From positions 1-64,000 of the forward strand of contig JAGYKU010000001.1 of the NCBI GenBank assembly GCA_018401455.1: 64,000 nucleotides of DNA, in the 5' to 3' direction. Position numbers and translations under genes: made by a program. The notes beneath the pieces were generated by a model, which was not told where the DNA came from, searched no databases, and saw nothing but the letters and a program-made list of their open reading frames with translations. This document shows positions 55,629 through 63,965 of the stretch, in pieces; positions within the stretch are counted from its first letter, which is position 1; each line of letters begins with the position of its first letter. The stretch comes from Flavobacteriales bacterium. Its GTDB lineage: Bacteria; Bacteroidota; Bacteroidia; Flavobacteriales_D; Parvicellaceae.

Positions 55629-56262
55629 GATTAAAACATATCAATGGCATATTTCGGTATTGTTGCTGCTCATTTTTAATGGAGTAGGAATTTTTGGCGT
55701 ACTTTTAAGTGAGGATCCTATTTCGTTTTTGGAACTCACACCTTTGAATTTAATGATTAGCGCTGCAATTTTGTATTACAACCATACACAATGGAGTAAA
55801 TCTCAAATTTTGGTTTTGATTTCTGTGGCAATTCTAGGTTTTTTAGTCGAAGTATTGGGTGTTCAAACAGGAAAAGTTTTTGGGGCATATTTTTATGAAG
55901 AAACTTTGGGCTGGAAATTATGGGATGTTTCGCTAATCATAGGTTTAAATTGGGCTTTACTCACCTATTTTGCAGTTTATACGCTTTCGTTTAAGATTCA
56001 ATCTGTTTTTTTAAAAGCCTTTCTTGCTTCAATTTTACTTGTTGGGTTGGATATTTTGATAGAACCCATAGCTATTCAATATGATTTTTGGGAATGGGAA
56101 AGTGAAACTATTCCGATTCAGAACTTCATTGCTTGGTGGTTTATTGCTCTGGTTTTTAGTTTAGGAATTGCTTATACTCAAAAAGAAAGTACCAACAAAA
56201 TTGCTCCAGTTTTGTTTTTAATACAAGTTTTATTTTTTGGAATTCTTAATTTTGCACAATGA
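55618..56262 (+). CDS. cruF: CruF-like carotenoid 1',2'-hydratase
   Basis: A 214-residue membrane protein with about seven helices. The segments FLVEVLGVQTGKVFGAYFYE, WDVSLIIGLNWALLTYFAVY and DILIEPIAIQYDFWEWESET match the CruF/DUF422 family, which adds water to the psi end group. It overlaps both neighbours (crtD-like by 11 and crtZ by 4 bases), so all are one operon. Activity assignment is by family and context. Confidence 0.85.
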   Translation: MWSKIKTYQWHISVLLLLIFNGVGIFGVLLSEDPISFLELTPLNLMISAAILYYNHTQWSKSQILVLISVAILGFLVEVLGVQTGKVFGAYFYEETLGWKLWDVSLIIGLNWALLTYFAVYTLSFKIQSVFLKAFLASILLVGLDILIEPIAIQYDFWEWESETIPIQNFIAWWFIALVFSLGIAYTQKESTNKIAPVLFLIQVLFFGILNFAQ

Positions 56263-56753
56263 ACATTTTGATATACATATTTATAGTGATAGCCACCTTC
56301 TTCTTTATGGAGTTTATGGCTTGGTTTACCCACAAATACATCATGCACGGATTGATGTGGTATTTTCACAAAGATCACCATCAAGCAGAACCTGGTTTTT
56401 TTGAGAAAAACGATGTTTTCTTTTTGATTTTTGCCATTCCAAGTTGGCTTTGTATTATGTTGGGAATGATGAATGCTAATTATATTTCGGTTTCTATAGG
56501 AATTGGGATTGCGATTTATGGGGTTTGTTATTTCTTAGTACATGATGTTTTTATTCATCAAAGATTCAAGTGGTTACGCAATACCAATAACACCTATTTT
56601 ATGGCTTTAAGAAAAGCTCATAAAATTCATCATAAACATTTAGGAAAAGAAGAAGGAGAATGCTTTGGAATGTTGGTAGTGCCACCTAAATACTACAAAG
56701 AAGCCTTCAAAGCACTATCTGCGAAAGCGTCTCAAAAGAAATCTTCTAAATAA
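56259..56753 (+). CDS. crtZ: beta-carotene hydroxylase
   Basis: A 164-residue di-iron membrane hydroxylase that puts 3-hydroxyl groups on beta ionone rings. Histidine clusters HKYIMH, HKDHHQAE, HDVFIHQR and AHKIHHKH are all present, matching the fatty-acid-hydroxylase/CrtZ pattern. The ATG overlaps the cruF-like stop (ATGA) and the stop overlaps the cyclase ATG by one base. Confidence 0.93.
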   Translation: MNILIYIFIVIATFFFMEFMAWFTHKYIMHGLMWYFHKDHHQAEPGFFEKNDVFFLIFAIPSWLCIMLGMMNANYISVSIGIGIAIYGVCYFLVHDVFIHQRFKWLRNTNNTYFMALRKAHKIHHKHLGKEEGECFGMLVVPPKYYKEAFKALSAKASQKKSSK

Positions 56754-57454
56754 TGCAGTACTTATATCTCTGGTTAGATTTATTTACGTTGCTTGGTCCT
56801 TTGGCATTGAGTTTCGATAAGAAGGTTGCGTTTTACAAAAATTGGAAACCACTTTTTTGGGGAACCATCGTTATGATGGCTGTTTTTATTCCTTGGGACA
56901 TCCTTTTTACAATTGAAGGAGTTTGGTCATTCAATGATGCCTATTTATGTGGTATTAGAATTTTTCATCTGCCGATAGAAGAATGGTTGTTTTTTATTGT
57001 TGTGCCTTATGCTTGTATTTTTATTTACGAATGTGTAAAGGCATATTTTAGTGATGTTTTGAAGAAAAATGGTAATGGATTTTTACTAATATTAGGTGTT
57101 TTCATCCTTATTATAGGTCTTTACAATTACGATAAAGCTTACACATTCGTTAATTTTGTGGGTGCAGCAATTGTTATATTTATTGCGCTTTGGATTTACA
57201 GAGGGAAATCTTTAGGCTATTTTGTAATGAGTTTTCTCATCGCTTTAGTTCCCTTTTTGTTGGTCAATGGAGTGCTCACTGGAACAGGAATAGAAGATCA
57301 AATCGTATGGTATAATTCTAACGATATCCTAAACATCAGAATTCTCACCATCCCCATCGAAGACACAATGTATTGTCTTTTTATGCTTTTGCTTACCTTT
57401 TTGGTGTATGAAAGGGTGAAAAAGGAAAAAGATTTAAAATTTGTAGCAAATTAA
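56753..57454 (+). CDS. crtYcd: lycopene cyclase, fused CrtYc-CrtYd type
   Basis: A 233-residue membrane protein made of two related halves. Each contains the heterodimeric-cyclase motif PIE(E/D): LPIEEWLFFIVVPYACIFIY in the first half, IPIEDTMYCLFMLLLTFLVY in the second. Fused CrtYcd cyclases are typical of Bacteroidota. It would close one end of lycopene to a beta ring. It is the last gene of the operon, facing ttcA convergently 12 bases away. Confidence 0.93.
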   Translation: MQYLYLWLDLFTLLGPLALSFDKKVAFYKNWKPLFWGTIVMMAVFIPWDILFTIEGVWSFNDAYLCGIRIFHLPIEEWLFFIVVPYACIFIYECVKAYFSDVLKKNGNGFLLILGVFILIIGLYNYDKAYTFVNFVGAAIVIFIALWIYRGKSLGYFVMSFLIALVPFLLVNGVLTGTGIEDQIVWYNSNDILNIRILTIPIEDTMYCLFMLLLTFLVYERVKKEKDLKFVAN

Positions 57455-57465
57455 CCTTTCAAAAA

Positions 57466-58311
57466 TCAAAAATACTTCTCAATATCTTCTCCTTTGGCGG
57501 GAGTTTCTGATTCTATAAGTGATTGAAGATTTACAAAATCATACAATTTTGGATCAAGCAAATGTGTTGGGGAAACATTTTTCAATGCGTTGAAAATAAT
57601 GGATTTTCTATTGGGATATTTTTCTTCCCAATTATTGAGCAAACCTTTGATGACTTGTCTTTGTAAATTAGGTTGCGAACCACACAAATTACAAGGAATA
57701 ATCGGATGGTTTTGTAATTTAGAATACGCTTCAATATCTTCTTCCTTGCAATATGCCAAAGGTCTAATTACCACAAATTGGCTGTCGTCCGTGATGTATT
57801 TTGGAGGCATGGCTTCCATTTTTCCTGCAAAAAACAAATTTAAAAAGAAGGTTTCAATAATGTCTTCTCTGTGATGTCCCAAAGCAATTTTATTGCATCC
57901 TAATTGAGCTGCTTTTTCGTAAAGCGTGCCTCTTCTCAATCTTGAACAAAGGCTACAAGTACTTTTTCCTTCTGGCGTTTTGTCTTTTACAATGCTGTAA
58001 GTATCTCGTTCTATAATTTCAAAATTTACACCTTTTTCGGTAAGGTAATTGGGCAAAACTTCTACTGGGAATCCAGGTTGTTTTTGATCCAAGTTTACCG
58101 CTACAATTTCAAAATCCAAATCACTATATTTTTCGTAATGCATCAAGATTTCGAGCATGGTATAACTGTCTTTTCCTCCCGAAAGACAAACCATTACTTT
58201 GTCCCCATTTTCTATCATTTTGAAATCGTCCATCGCTTGCCAAACATGATATCGAAGTGATTTTTCTAGTTTTCTGAAATCTACAGTTGGTGTGTCTAAT
58301 TTTGTTTCCAT
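57466..58311 (-). CDS. ttcA: tRNA 2-thiocytidine (C32) synthetase
   Basis: A 281-residue PP-loop ATPase that thiolates cytidine 32 in some tRNAs. The ATP loop is [14 protein letters not shown]; the CxxC pairs [12 protein letters not shown] and [13 protein letters not shown] bind the iron-sulfur cluster; [18 protein letters not shown] is the downstream signature. It is last in a minus-strand set trhO-tadA-ttcA. Confidence 0.95.
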   Translation of the reverse strand: METKLDTPTVDFRKLEKSLRYHVWQAMDDFKMIENGDKVMVCLSGGKDSYTMLEILMHYEKYSDLDFEIVAVNLDQKQPGFPVEVLPNYLTEKGVNFEIIERDTYSIVKDKTPEGKSTCSLCSRLRRGTLYEKAAQLGCNKIALGHHREDIIETFFLNLFFAGKMEAMPPKYITDDSQFVVIRPLAYCKEEDIEAYSKLQNHPIIPCNLCGSQPNLQRQVIKGLLNNWEEKYPNRKSIIFNALKNVSPTHLLDPKLYDFVNLQSLIESETPAKGEDIEKYF

Positions 58312-58332
58312 GAATTGGTTTTTTTGCTAATG

Positions 58333-58779
58333 CTAATTTCTTTTATTTTGAAAATAGGTTTTGATAATTTCAGAACATTCTTGTTCCAAAATTCCCCCTT
58401 GTACTTGTGTTACAGGATGTAATATTTTTTCTTGAACTCTACCGTAACCTCTTCTTTCGTCTTTTGCGCCATAAACCAAACGCCCCAATCTTGTCCAAAA
58501 TGCTCCTCCTGCACACATTACACAAGGTTCGAGTGTTACGTATAGCGTACATTCGTTTAGGTATTTGTTTCCCAAATATTCCGAAGCCACTGTAAATGCT
58601 TGCATCTCGGCATGTGCTGTAAAGTCGGTCAGGGCTTCTGTGAGATTATGCGTTCTTCCAATGATTTGATTTTTGCATACAATCACAGCACCCACAGGAA
58701 CTTCATCTCTGTCCTTGGCGTTTTGGGCTTCTTTCAAAGCTTGTCGCATAAAATATTCATCGTTAAAAGGCTGAAGCAT
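58333..58779 (-). CDS. tadA: tRNA-specific adenosine deaminase
   Basis: A 148-residue zinc deaminase turning A34 into inosine in tRNA-Arg(ACG). DFTAHAEMQAF provides the His ligand and catalytic Glu; LEPCVMCAGGAFWTRLGRLV supplies the PCxxC ligands. Length and motifs are normal. It lies eight bases after trhO. Confidence 0.95.
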   Translation of the reverse strand: MLQPFNDEYFMRQALKEAQNAKDRDEVPVGAVIVCKNQIIGRTHNLTEALTDFTAHAEMQAFTVASEYLGNKYLNECTLYVTLEPCVMCAGGAFWTRLGRLVYGAKDERRGYGRVQEKILHPVTQVQGGILEQECSEIIKTYFQNKRN

Positions 58780-58787
58780 AAATAATA

Positions 58788-59828
58788 TTAAGTGTTTTGC
58801 TTTTTAAATTTCAATACAGGAGATTTTCCTTTTTTGAAAATCTTGTTGCTTACTACTTTTCCCTTTCTCAATGCTTTTCTTTTTTCTGAAGGAAGTTCAT
58901 ATATCGATTTGCACTCATCCGAACAACAATGATTCATTTTTTCCTTGCAAGATTCACATTGAATAAACAATAAATGACAGGCTTCATTGGCGCAGTTTAC
59001 GTGATCGTCACAAGACGCTCCACACTGATGACATTGTGCTATCACATCTTCAGAAACACGCTCCCCTCTTCGCTGATCGAACACAAAGTTTTTGCCCAAG
59101 AATTTATTTTCTAATCCTTCCTCTTTTACTTGTCTCACATATTCTATGATGCCCCCTTCGAGTTGAAAAACATTTTTAAATCCTTTGTGTTTGTAGTAAG
59201 CACTTGCTTTTTCGCATCTTATCCCTCCCGTGCAATACATCACCAAATTTTTATCTTCTTTGTGATCTTTTAAATCCTCTTCAATGATAGGTAATGAATC
59301 TCTAAAAGTGTCCACATCAGGCGTAATTGCACCTTGGAAATGACCAATTTCTGATTCGTAATGATTTCTCATATCCACCAAAACGGTATTTTCTTGACTT
59401 ATAATTTCGTTGAATTCTTTGGCTTTGAGATGAATCCCTTTGTTGGTCACATCAAAAGTATCGTCATTGAGTCCATCTGCTACGATTTTATCTCTAACTT
59501 TTACTTTGAGTTTTAAGAAAGATTTGTTGTCTTGTTCGATGGCAATATTCAATCTAATATCTTTCAAAAACGGAATAGAATCCAAAAAATCTTTGAATTC
59601 GTAAAATCTTTTAGAAGGCACAGACAATTGAGCGTTAATTCCCTCACTCGCAATATATATTCTTCCCAATACTTCTTGAGCATCCCAATGGATGAATAGA
59701 TAATTTCTAAAAATCTCGGTGTTTTTAATTTGATGGTACTGATAGAAAGAAATGGTCAAGCGATCTTCGCCAGACTCATCAATCAATTTTTCTCTTTCTT
59801 CAGCACTTAATTTATTGTACAGTTGCAT
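58788..59828 (-). CDS. trhO: tRNA uridine-34 hydroxylase, rhodanese type
   Basis: A 346-residue YceA/TrhO protein. An N-terminal acylphosphatase-like domain (RIYIASEGINAQLSVPSKRF) is followed by a rhodanese domain with active-site loop VMYCTGGIRCEKASAYYKHK, then FLGKNFVFDQRRGERVSEDV. A Cys-rich tail follows (CHQCGASCDDHVNCANEACH, CESCKEKMNHCCSDEC), probably a zinc site. It makes 5-hydroxyuridine at position 34. Confidence 0.94.
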   Translation of the reverse strand: MQLYNKLSAEEREKLIDESGEDRLTISFYQYHQIKNTEIFRNYLFIHWDAQEVLGRIYIASEGINAQLSVPSKRFYEFKDFLDSIPFLKDIRLNIAIEQDNKSFLKLKVKVRDKIVADGLNDDTFDVTNKGIHLKAKEFNEIISQENTVLVDMRNHYESEIGHFQGAITPDVDTFRDSLPIIEEDLKDHKEDKNLVMYCTGGIRCEKASAYYKHKGFKNVFQLEGGIIEYVRQVKEEGLENKFLGKNFVFDQRRGERVSEDVIAQCHQCGASCDDHVNCANEACHLLFIQCESCKEKMNHCCSDECKSIYELPSEKRKALRKGKVVSNKIFKKGKSPVLKFKKQNT

Positions 59829-60201
59829 GCTATATCAATTTTTGGTGCTTAATAATGTGCAAAAGTAAGTCAAATTTTTCAAAACACCCCCAAAGTTGGT
59901 TGGTCTTCTTATTTTTGGCTGCCATTTCCTGCTGTTCTTTCCTAGTCCTCATCTGTGTGTCGGTAGATGTAAGATATTTCCAAGAGCTTCCATTGGTCGC
60001 TTTGTCTATATCACATCTTCAGAGACACACAGCTTACGGGCTATCCACTACCATCAGGGGCAGAGTTAGGGTTTTAGTTTCAAAATTAATTTTCAAAATT
60101 CAAGATTTAAACGAACATAAAAATTTTTGTGAAACACAATCCAGTTTTTTTTATTTAAATTTGTAGTAACATTATTAGTTAACACTACGTTAGCAAACAA
60201 T
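59829..60201. other. gene-free region with an intergenic element
   Basis: No credible gene. The stretch GGCTGCCATTTCCTGCTGTT followed by CTTTCCTAGTCCTC resembles an intergenic element I know from other Bacteroidota genomes. The plus-strand frame across it is hydrophobic then arginine-rich and has no family. The last 60 bases, with GTTAACACTACGTTAGC, are probably the promoter of the antitoxin gene at 60202. Confidence 0.5.
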
Positions 60202-60420
60202 ATGACAACAAAAACCATTCATATAGACGAAAGCAACAAGTACGCTCAGGCTTTTCTTGATTATTTAAAATCTTTAGATTTTGTAAAAATCGAAGAAAAT
60301 GAAGATGTCGTTATACCACAATCTCAAATCAAAGAAACACGAAGAAGAATTTCTTTAGTCAATTCCGGAGAGATTACCACTAGAAGTTGGGACAAAGCTA
60401 AAAAAGAAATTTTTGATTAA
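60202..60420 (+). CDS. antitoxin of a truncated TA module
   Basis: A 72-residue protein: KTIHIDESNKYAQAFLDYLK, SLDFVKIEENEDVVIPQSQI, and the basic tail RSWDKAKKEIFD. This is a frequent Bacteroidota antitoxin type preceding a RelE toxin. The next frame starts two bases after its stop with the N-terminus of such a toxin, which ends early. Confidence 0.82.
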   Translation: MTTKTIHIDESNKYAQAFLDYLKSLDFVKIEENEDVVIPQSQIKETRRRISLVNSGEITTRSWDKAKKEIFD

Positions 60421-60422
60421 AA

Positions 60423-60524
60423 ATGAGATATAATGTATCCATTGTTTCTCTTGCTGAACTTGATATTCAAGAGATAAAGAAATATTACAAAAGTGAACTT
60501 GGTCTTAAGAACAAAGGTAATTAA
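60423..60524 (+). pseudogene. RelE/ParE toxin, N-terminal fragment
   Basis: MRYNVSIVSLAELDIQEIKK then YYKSELGLKNKGN and a stop: only 33 codons of a toxin that should be about 95. The sequence right after is AT-rich (TTAATGAATTAATTAATAC) and the following gene is unrelated, so an insertion or deletion replaced the rest. Confidence 0.75.
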
Positions 60525-60545
60525 TGAATTAATTAATACTGATAG

Positions 60546-61412
60546 ATGAAAGAAATAATGAAATGGCTCACTGAAAAGCCAATTGGGCATTTGTTAGTTG
60601 ACGACTATTTAGACTTCACTCTTGGGGTTAATGAAACTACCTTACGGAAATTGCTTCAAAATGGATGGTGGCACGTTTTACCTTTCGCTAGCCAATCTAA
60701 TGGTGTTCTAGCTCTCTACATGATACCAAATAAAAATTGGCAACTTTGGCCAGTGGTAAAAATCTACGATTTTCGGAGAGCGGTAAATTTTGCTCCTAAC
60801 ATTTCTTATACAGCTGTTTGTTCAGTATTTGAAAGCATTTATCTTGATTCTGAACTTAGGAAAATGATCGTACAAGAATGGCCAAATTTGGAAGAGGCAT
60901 ACAAGTTATTGCCTTCTTTCATGAATAATACAGAGTTATTGAGCAAAACACAAATAACGATGCGTGAATTAAATGAATTGGCTGAGCCTATTTCTAATGA
61001 TGAATATTATCAGATGTTTTGGACATCTGTTTATCCAAATGATGAAATACTAAAAATGCATACTCAGATCAATAAACTAACAAAAGATTCTGAATATCTA
61101 CCTACTCAGGCTTTACTAAATGATCCTAGTGTGGTAATTCGTTACCCTCACCTTCAAGGAGCTAGAGCTTACAGTACTTTCTACGAGTCTGATTCTCAAA
61201 CTACCTTACCGCTAATTTGGTCTAGTCTCACAGCTCCTGCGGGATATAATGCTGAGAACATCGTTATGAGACATCGCCCAAATGAAGCTTATGATAGTGA
61301 CATTCAAGATTTTGAACTGGCTAATTTATTTGTCACAGCGATGACTGAGGAAGAGATGACTCAATATGTCGAAAGCCCTTGGTATAAAGTTTCAAGCCAT
61401 AAAGTAGATTAG
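60546..61412 (+). CDS. hypothetical protein, 288 residues
   Basis: A cytoplasmic-looking alpha/beta protein without signal or membrane helices: MKEIMKWLTEKPIGHLLVDD, NGWWHVLPFASQSNGVLALY, LWPVVKIYDFRRAVNFAPNI, and RAYSTFYESDSQTTLPLIWS. I recognise no family; the N-terminal WxhLPFA...xxPV pattern has a vague look of SMI1/KNR4-type immunity proteins but I would not rely on it. It sits where a toxin gene was broken off, so it may have come with mobile DNA. Confidence 0.6.
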   Translation: MKEIMKWLTEKPIGHLLVDDYLDFTLGVNETTLRKLLQNGWWHVLPFASQSNGVLALYMIPNKNWQLWPVVKIYDFRRAVNFAPNISYTAVCSVFESIYLDSELRKMIVQEWPNLEEAYKLLPSFMNNTELLSKTQITMRELNELAEPISNDEYYQMFWTSVYPNDEILKMHTQINKLTKDSEYLPTQALLNDPSVVIRYPHLQGARAYSTFYESDSQTTLPLIWSSLTAPAGYNAENIVMRHRPNEAYDSDIQDFELANLFVTAMTEEEMTQYVESPWYKVSSHKVD

Positions 61413-61447
61413 GTAACAAAACATACAGAGGCGAAGAACATCTTTAT

Positions 61448-61642
61448 TTGGCAAAGCAACTTATTGAAAATAAAGAAACTGAATCGGCATGGATAGCCTT
61501 AGTAAGTGCTGCTTATTGGTCGGGTATGAACGGAGGAAAAGTTAAATGGGAAGCAAAAACGATTGCAAAAGAAATTGTGGATTGTGAAGGTCATACAGAA
61601 ATTTCGGAAGTCTTATCAATTTTCAAAACATTCTATTCATAA
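61448..61642 (+). CDS. small hypothetical protein or gene remnant
   Basis: A 64-residue helical product from TTG 61448 (LAKQLIENKETESAWIALVS, SAAYWSGMNGGKVKWEAKTI). The same frame is open back to 61403 (GNKTYRGEEHLY just upstream) and has no ATG, overlapping the previous gene's end. That suggests the tail of a longer gene whose beginning was lost, or an unusual start. No family recognised. Confidence 0.4.
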   Translation: MAKQLIENKETESAWIALVSAAYWSGMNGGKVKWEAKTIAKEIVDCEGHTEISEVLSIFKTFYS

Positions 61643-61702
61643 ATTTCATTTTACAAGATCTAACTAATTGACCCCTCAAAGTTATTCAATCCTTACAATT
61701 TC

Positions 61703-61915
61703 TCAATACAAAAAACCAAACATCCATAATGGAAGGGTGTTTTGATGTGAATATTCGATATTATCTTTAACCAAATAGGCATCTGAAACACCATTAATTT
61801 GTTTGTTTTCTTTGTTTTTTCCTCCTATCTCAAAAGTAAATTTATTATTGATTAAAAAATCTCCTTTATCTGTATAATTCACTTTATTTTGATAAGAAAC
61901 TTGATTTAGAAAAAA
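61703..61915 (-). pseudogene. C-terminal relic of a DUF4143-type ATPase
   Basis: The last 70 or so codons read FFLNQVSYQNKVNYTDKGDF, LINNKFTFEIGGKNKENKQI and NGVSDAYLVKDNIEYSHQNT, ending LPLWMFGFLY. This is the conserved end of a large family of Bacteroidota AAA ATPases, where the usual ending is IPLWLFGFLY. Upstream of about 61915 the frame turns into AT-rich nonsense; Walker motifs are absent. It is a dead remnant, distinct from the intact ATPase at 62243. Confidence 0.7.
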
Positions 61916-62195
61916 GAGAATTTTAAAATAAAAGAAAAAGCAAAAGTAAGCCCTCTTTAAAGTTTGTTTTTGACTATGATATAAACTCATCTCTATAAAC
62001 TTGATACAAATTATAAATTGTCGATTCATCTCCCTTTCGGAGTTTTTCCAAGATAATATTTGGTTGCAAATCTTTCACGATGTGAATGTAAAATTTTAAA
62101 TTTATGTATAAATCGAAAATGTACTGTTTTTTGAAATTAACTATTAATAAACTTGGTTTTCTCTATCAATTGTGTTTGTTATTTTTTTCTATTGC

Positions 62196-62238
62196 TAGCC
62201 AAATGTAGGTAAAAAGAATGACATTTGGCTAAGGATAA
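62196..62238. repeat. 42-bp dyad repeat downstream of the ATPase gene
   Basis: TAGCCAAATGT pairs with ACATTTGGCTA (11 bp, 14-base loop), followed by AGGATAA. Aligned without gaps, 32 of 42 bases (62197-62238) equal 63674-63715 on the other side of the gene, in the same orientation. No T run follows on the minus strand, so it is not an ordinary terminator. Confidence 0.8.
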
Positions 62239-62242
62239 AATT

Positions 62243-63658
62243 TTATAGTACTTTTTCAAACAAACAATCCATTGTTATTTGGTTGTCCATTATTGCACTA
62301 CTGTGTGGGTTGTTTTTAACACCAAAAGTGGTGACAAATGTGATGAATATATTTTTTCGGTCAGTCAATTGTTGTGAAAATTCTTTCTTTTTCTTTAGGA
62401 TAGTTGCGGCATACGATTTTCCTATTACAAATTCTTTCTCACTAAATTTCAGTTCGCAAATATTAATAGTTCTATCGCTTCTATCTATCAGTAAATCTAT
62501 TTGAGCATTATCATTTCTCCAACTTGAGCAAATGGAATGTATGCCATTAATTCCCAATCCTGTTAGCAATTGTGTTTGGTGTTTCAAACACGTATTTTCA
62601 AATGTAAAGCCACTCCAAGATACATAACTGCTGGATGTGTAGAGTGTTTTCCAACTGCTTCCTTTATTGTGTTTGATGAATTTTAGAAAGAATATAGAAT
62701 ATTCGTCTGTGAGTCGGTATAGCGTTTCTTTTATAACCTTACTATAAGGGCGGTATTCTGATATAAAACCTGATTCGATTAATTCTGCAATGGTTTTCGT
62801 TAGAGTCCCGCCAGAACTTATACCACTTTTTTTAATCAATTCTTCACGAGTAATGCCTTTTTGCAATCCAGAAAGTGCTTCTACAATTTTTATGTGGTAA
62901 TCTGAGTTTTCAAATAATGAGGCAAATATTTGGTTAAATTCGTTAGAGAGCAATCCTCCTTTTTCAAAACATAATTTATCTATCGCTGTAGCAACACTAT
63001 CTCCAGAACTAATTTTTTCTAGATAATGTGGGATTCCACCAATAGCCATATACAGTTGAAGATATGCGTATCTATCAAGATGCACTTTTTTAGATTTCAA
63101 AAATAATTCTGTTTCGTACAAATTGAAAGGTTCTAATCGTATAGGTAAAGTAATTCGGTGATGCAATCCTTTTTTATCATTGATAACTTTATTAATCATA
63201 AAAGATGCTGCTGATCCGCATACAACAACAATTAAGTCGGATCGCTTGGAACAGTAGCTATTCCAAAAATGAGCAAAATGTTGCGTGAACTTCGATTTGT
63301 GTGTATGCATCCAAGGAAACTCATCAATAAACAGCACTTTTTTATTTTTATCTGATTTACTGTCGATAAATTTTGCTAATAAATTAAAGGCTTCAAGCCA
63401 GTTTTTTGGTGGGCTTTGTTTTTTGAATGAAGCTTTTCGATTTCCTATTTCATTATAAAAATTAATCAATTGTTCGCTATAACTTCCATCTGGAATACCT
63501 GAAACTTCAAAAACAGTCTGTTTCTTAAAGGTTTCTCTTATAAGAAATGTCTTTCCAATTCTTCTTCGACCATAAATGGCAACAAGCTCTGACTTATCTG
63601 AAATCAATAGTTTTTCTAATTGTTCTACTTGTTTTTCACGACCTATTACTTTACTCAT
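62243..63658 (-). CDS. archaeal-type AAA ATPase with DUF234 domain
   Basis: A 471-residue protein from ATG 63658; a TTG 21 bases earlier lies inside the upstream repeat and is unlikely. VAIYGRRRIGKTFLIRETFK holds Walker A, VLFIDEFPWMHTHKSKF Walker B, then VVVCGSAASFMINKVI sensor 1. A winged helix (GITREELIKKSGISSGGTLT) follows, and a C-terminal DUF234 nuclease-like core with AQIDLLIDRSDRTINICELK. Such ATPases are widespread in Bacteroidota and archaea without known role. The gene is bracketed by two similar dyad repeats. Confidence 0.9.
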   Translation of the reverse strand: MSKVIGREKQVEQLEKLLISDKSELVAIYGRRRIGKTFLIRETFKKQTVFEVSGIPDGSYSEQLINFYNEIGNRKASFKKQSPPKNWLEAFNLLAKFIDSKSDKNKKVLFIDEFPWMHTHKSKFTQHFAHFWNSYCSKRSDLIVVVCGSAASFMINKVINDKKGLHHRITLPIRLEPFNLYETELFLKSKKVHLDRYAYLQLYMAIGGIPHYLEKISSGDSVATAIDKLCFEKGGLLSNEFNQIFASLFENSDYHIKIVEALSGLQKGITREELIKKSGISSGGTLTKTIAELIESGFISEYRPYSKVIKETLYRLTDEYSIFFLKFIKHNKGSSWKTLYTSSSYVSWSGFTFENTCLKHQTQLLTGLGINGIHSICSSWRNDNAQIDLLIDRSDRTINICELKFSEKEFVIGKSYAATILKKKKEFSQQLTDRKNIFITFVTTFGVKNNPHSSAIMDNQITMDCLFEKVL

Positions 63659-63672
63659 AAAAATTCTATTAC

Positions 63673-63715
63673 CAGCCAAAAGTAATTAAAATAGTTGAGA
63701 TTTGGCTGATGATAA
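63673..63715. repeat. 42-bp dyad repeat upstream of the ATPase gene
   Basis: CAGCCAAA at 63673 pairs with TTTGGCTG at 63701, followed by ATGATAA. It aligns gap-free with 62197-62238. It lies 16 bases before the chosen ATG on the minus strand and so could be the gene's operator. Confidence 0.8.
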
Positions 63716-63965
63716 CTATTTTTTATTTGGATAATGTTTTGTTTTCAGATATATTAATGCCAAAATCCGAGTAAACATCAAAAAATTAAAAAATTGATGT
63801 TTGGTATATTGTCACATACACATAAATAAACGATTTTCATTGGTGCATTCGTGTTTAAGAGGAATAATCGTTTGTAATATTTTTGTATTGATAATTTTTA
63901 ATTCAATTGTATTTTGAAAAAGAAGTATTTTTTGTGAATTTGCAATTCAGTATAATTCTATTCAG
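63716..63965. other. gene-free AT-rich spacer
   Basis: No gene. Very AT-rich, with the run AAAAAATTGATG and several short T or A runs. Presumably it holds the promoters of the minus-strand ATPase and of the gene starting at 63966; I cannot place either with confidence. Confidence 0.5.

Noticed and set aside
59855-60166. A 103-residue plus-strand protein
   Set aside because: It reads across a Bacteroidota intergenic element, with no family resemblance and an unnatural switch in composition.
62196-62238. The hairpin after the ATPase gene as an ordinary terminator
   Set aside because: The stem is good but no T run follows on the minus strand, and a matching copy lies upstream of the gene.
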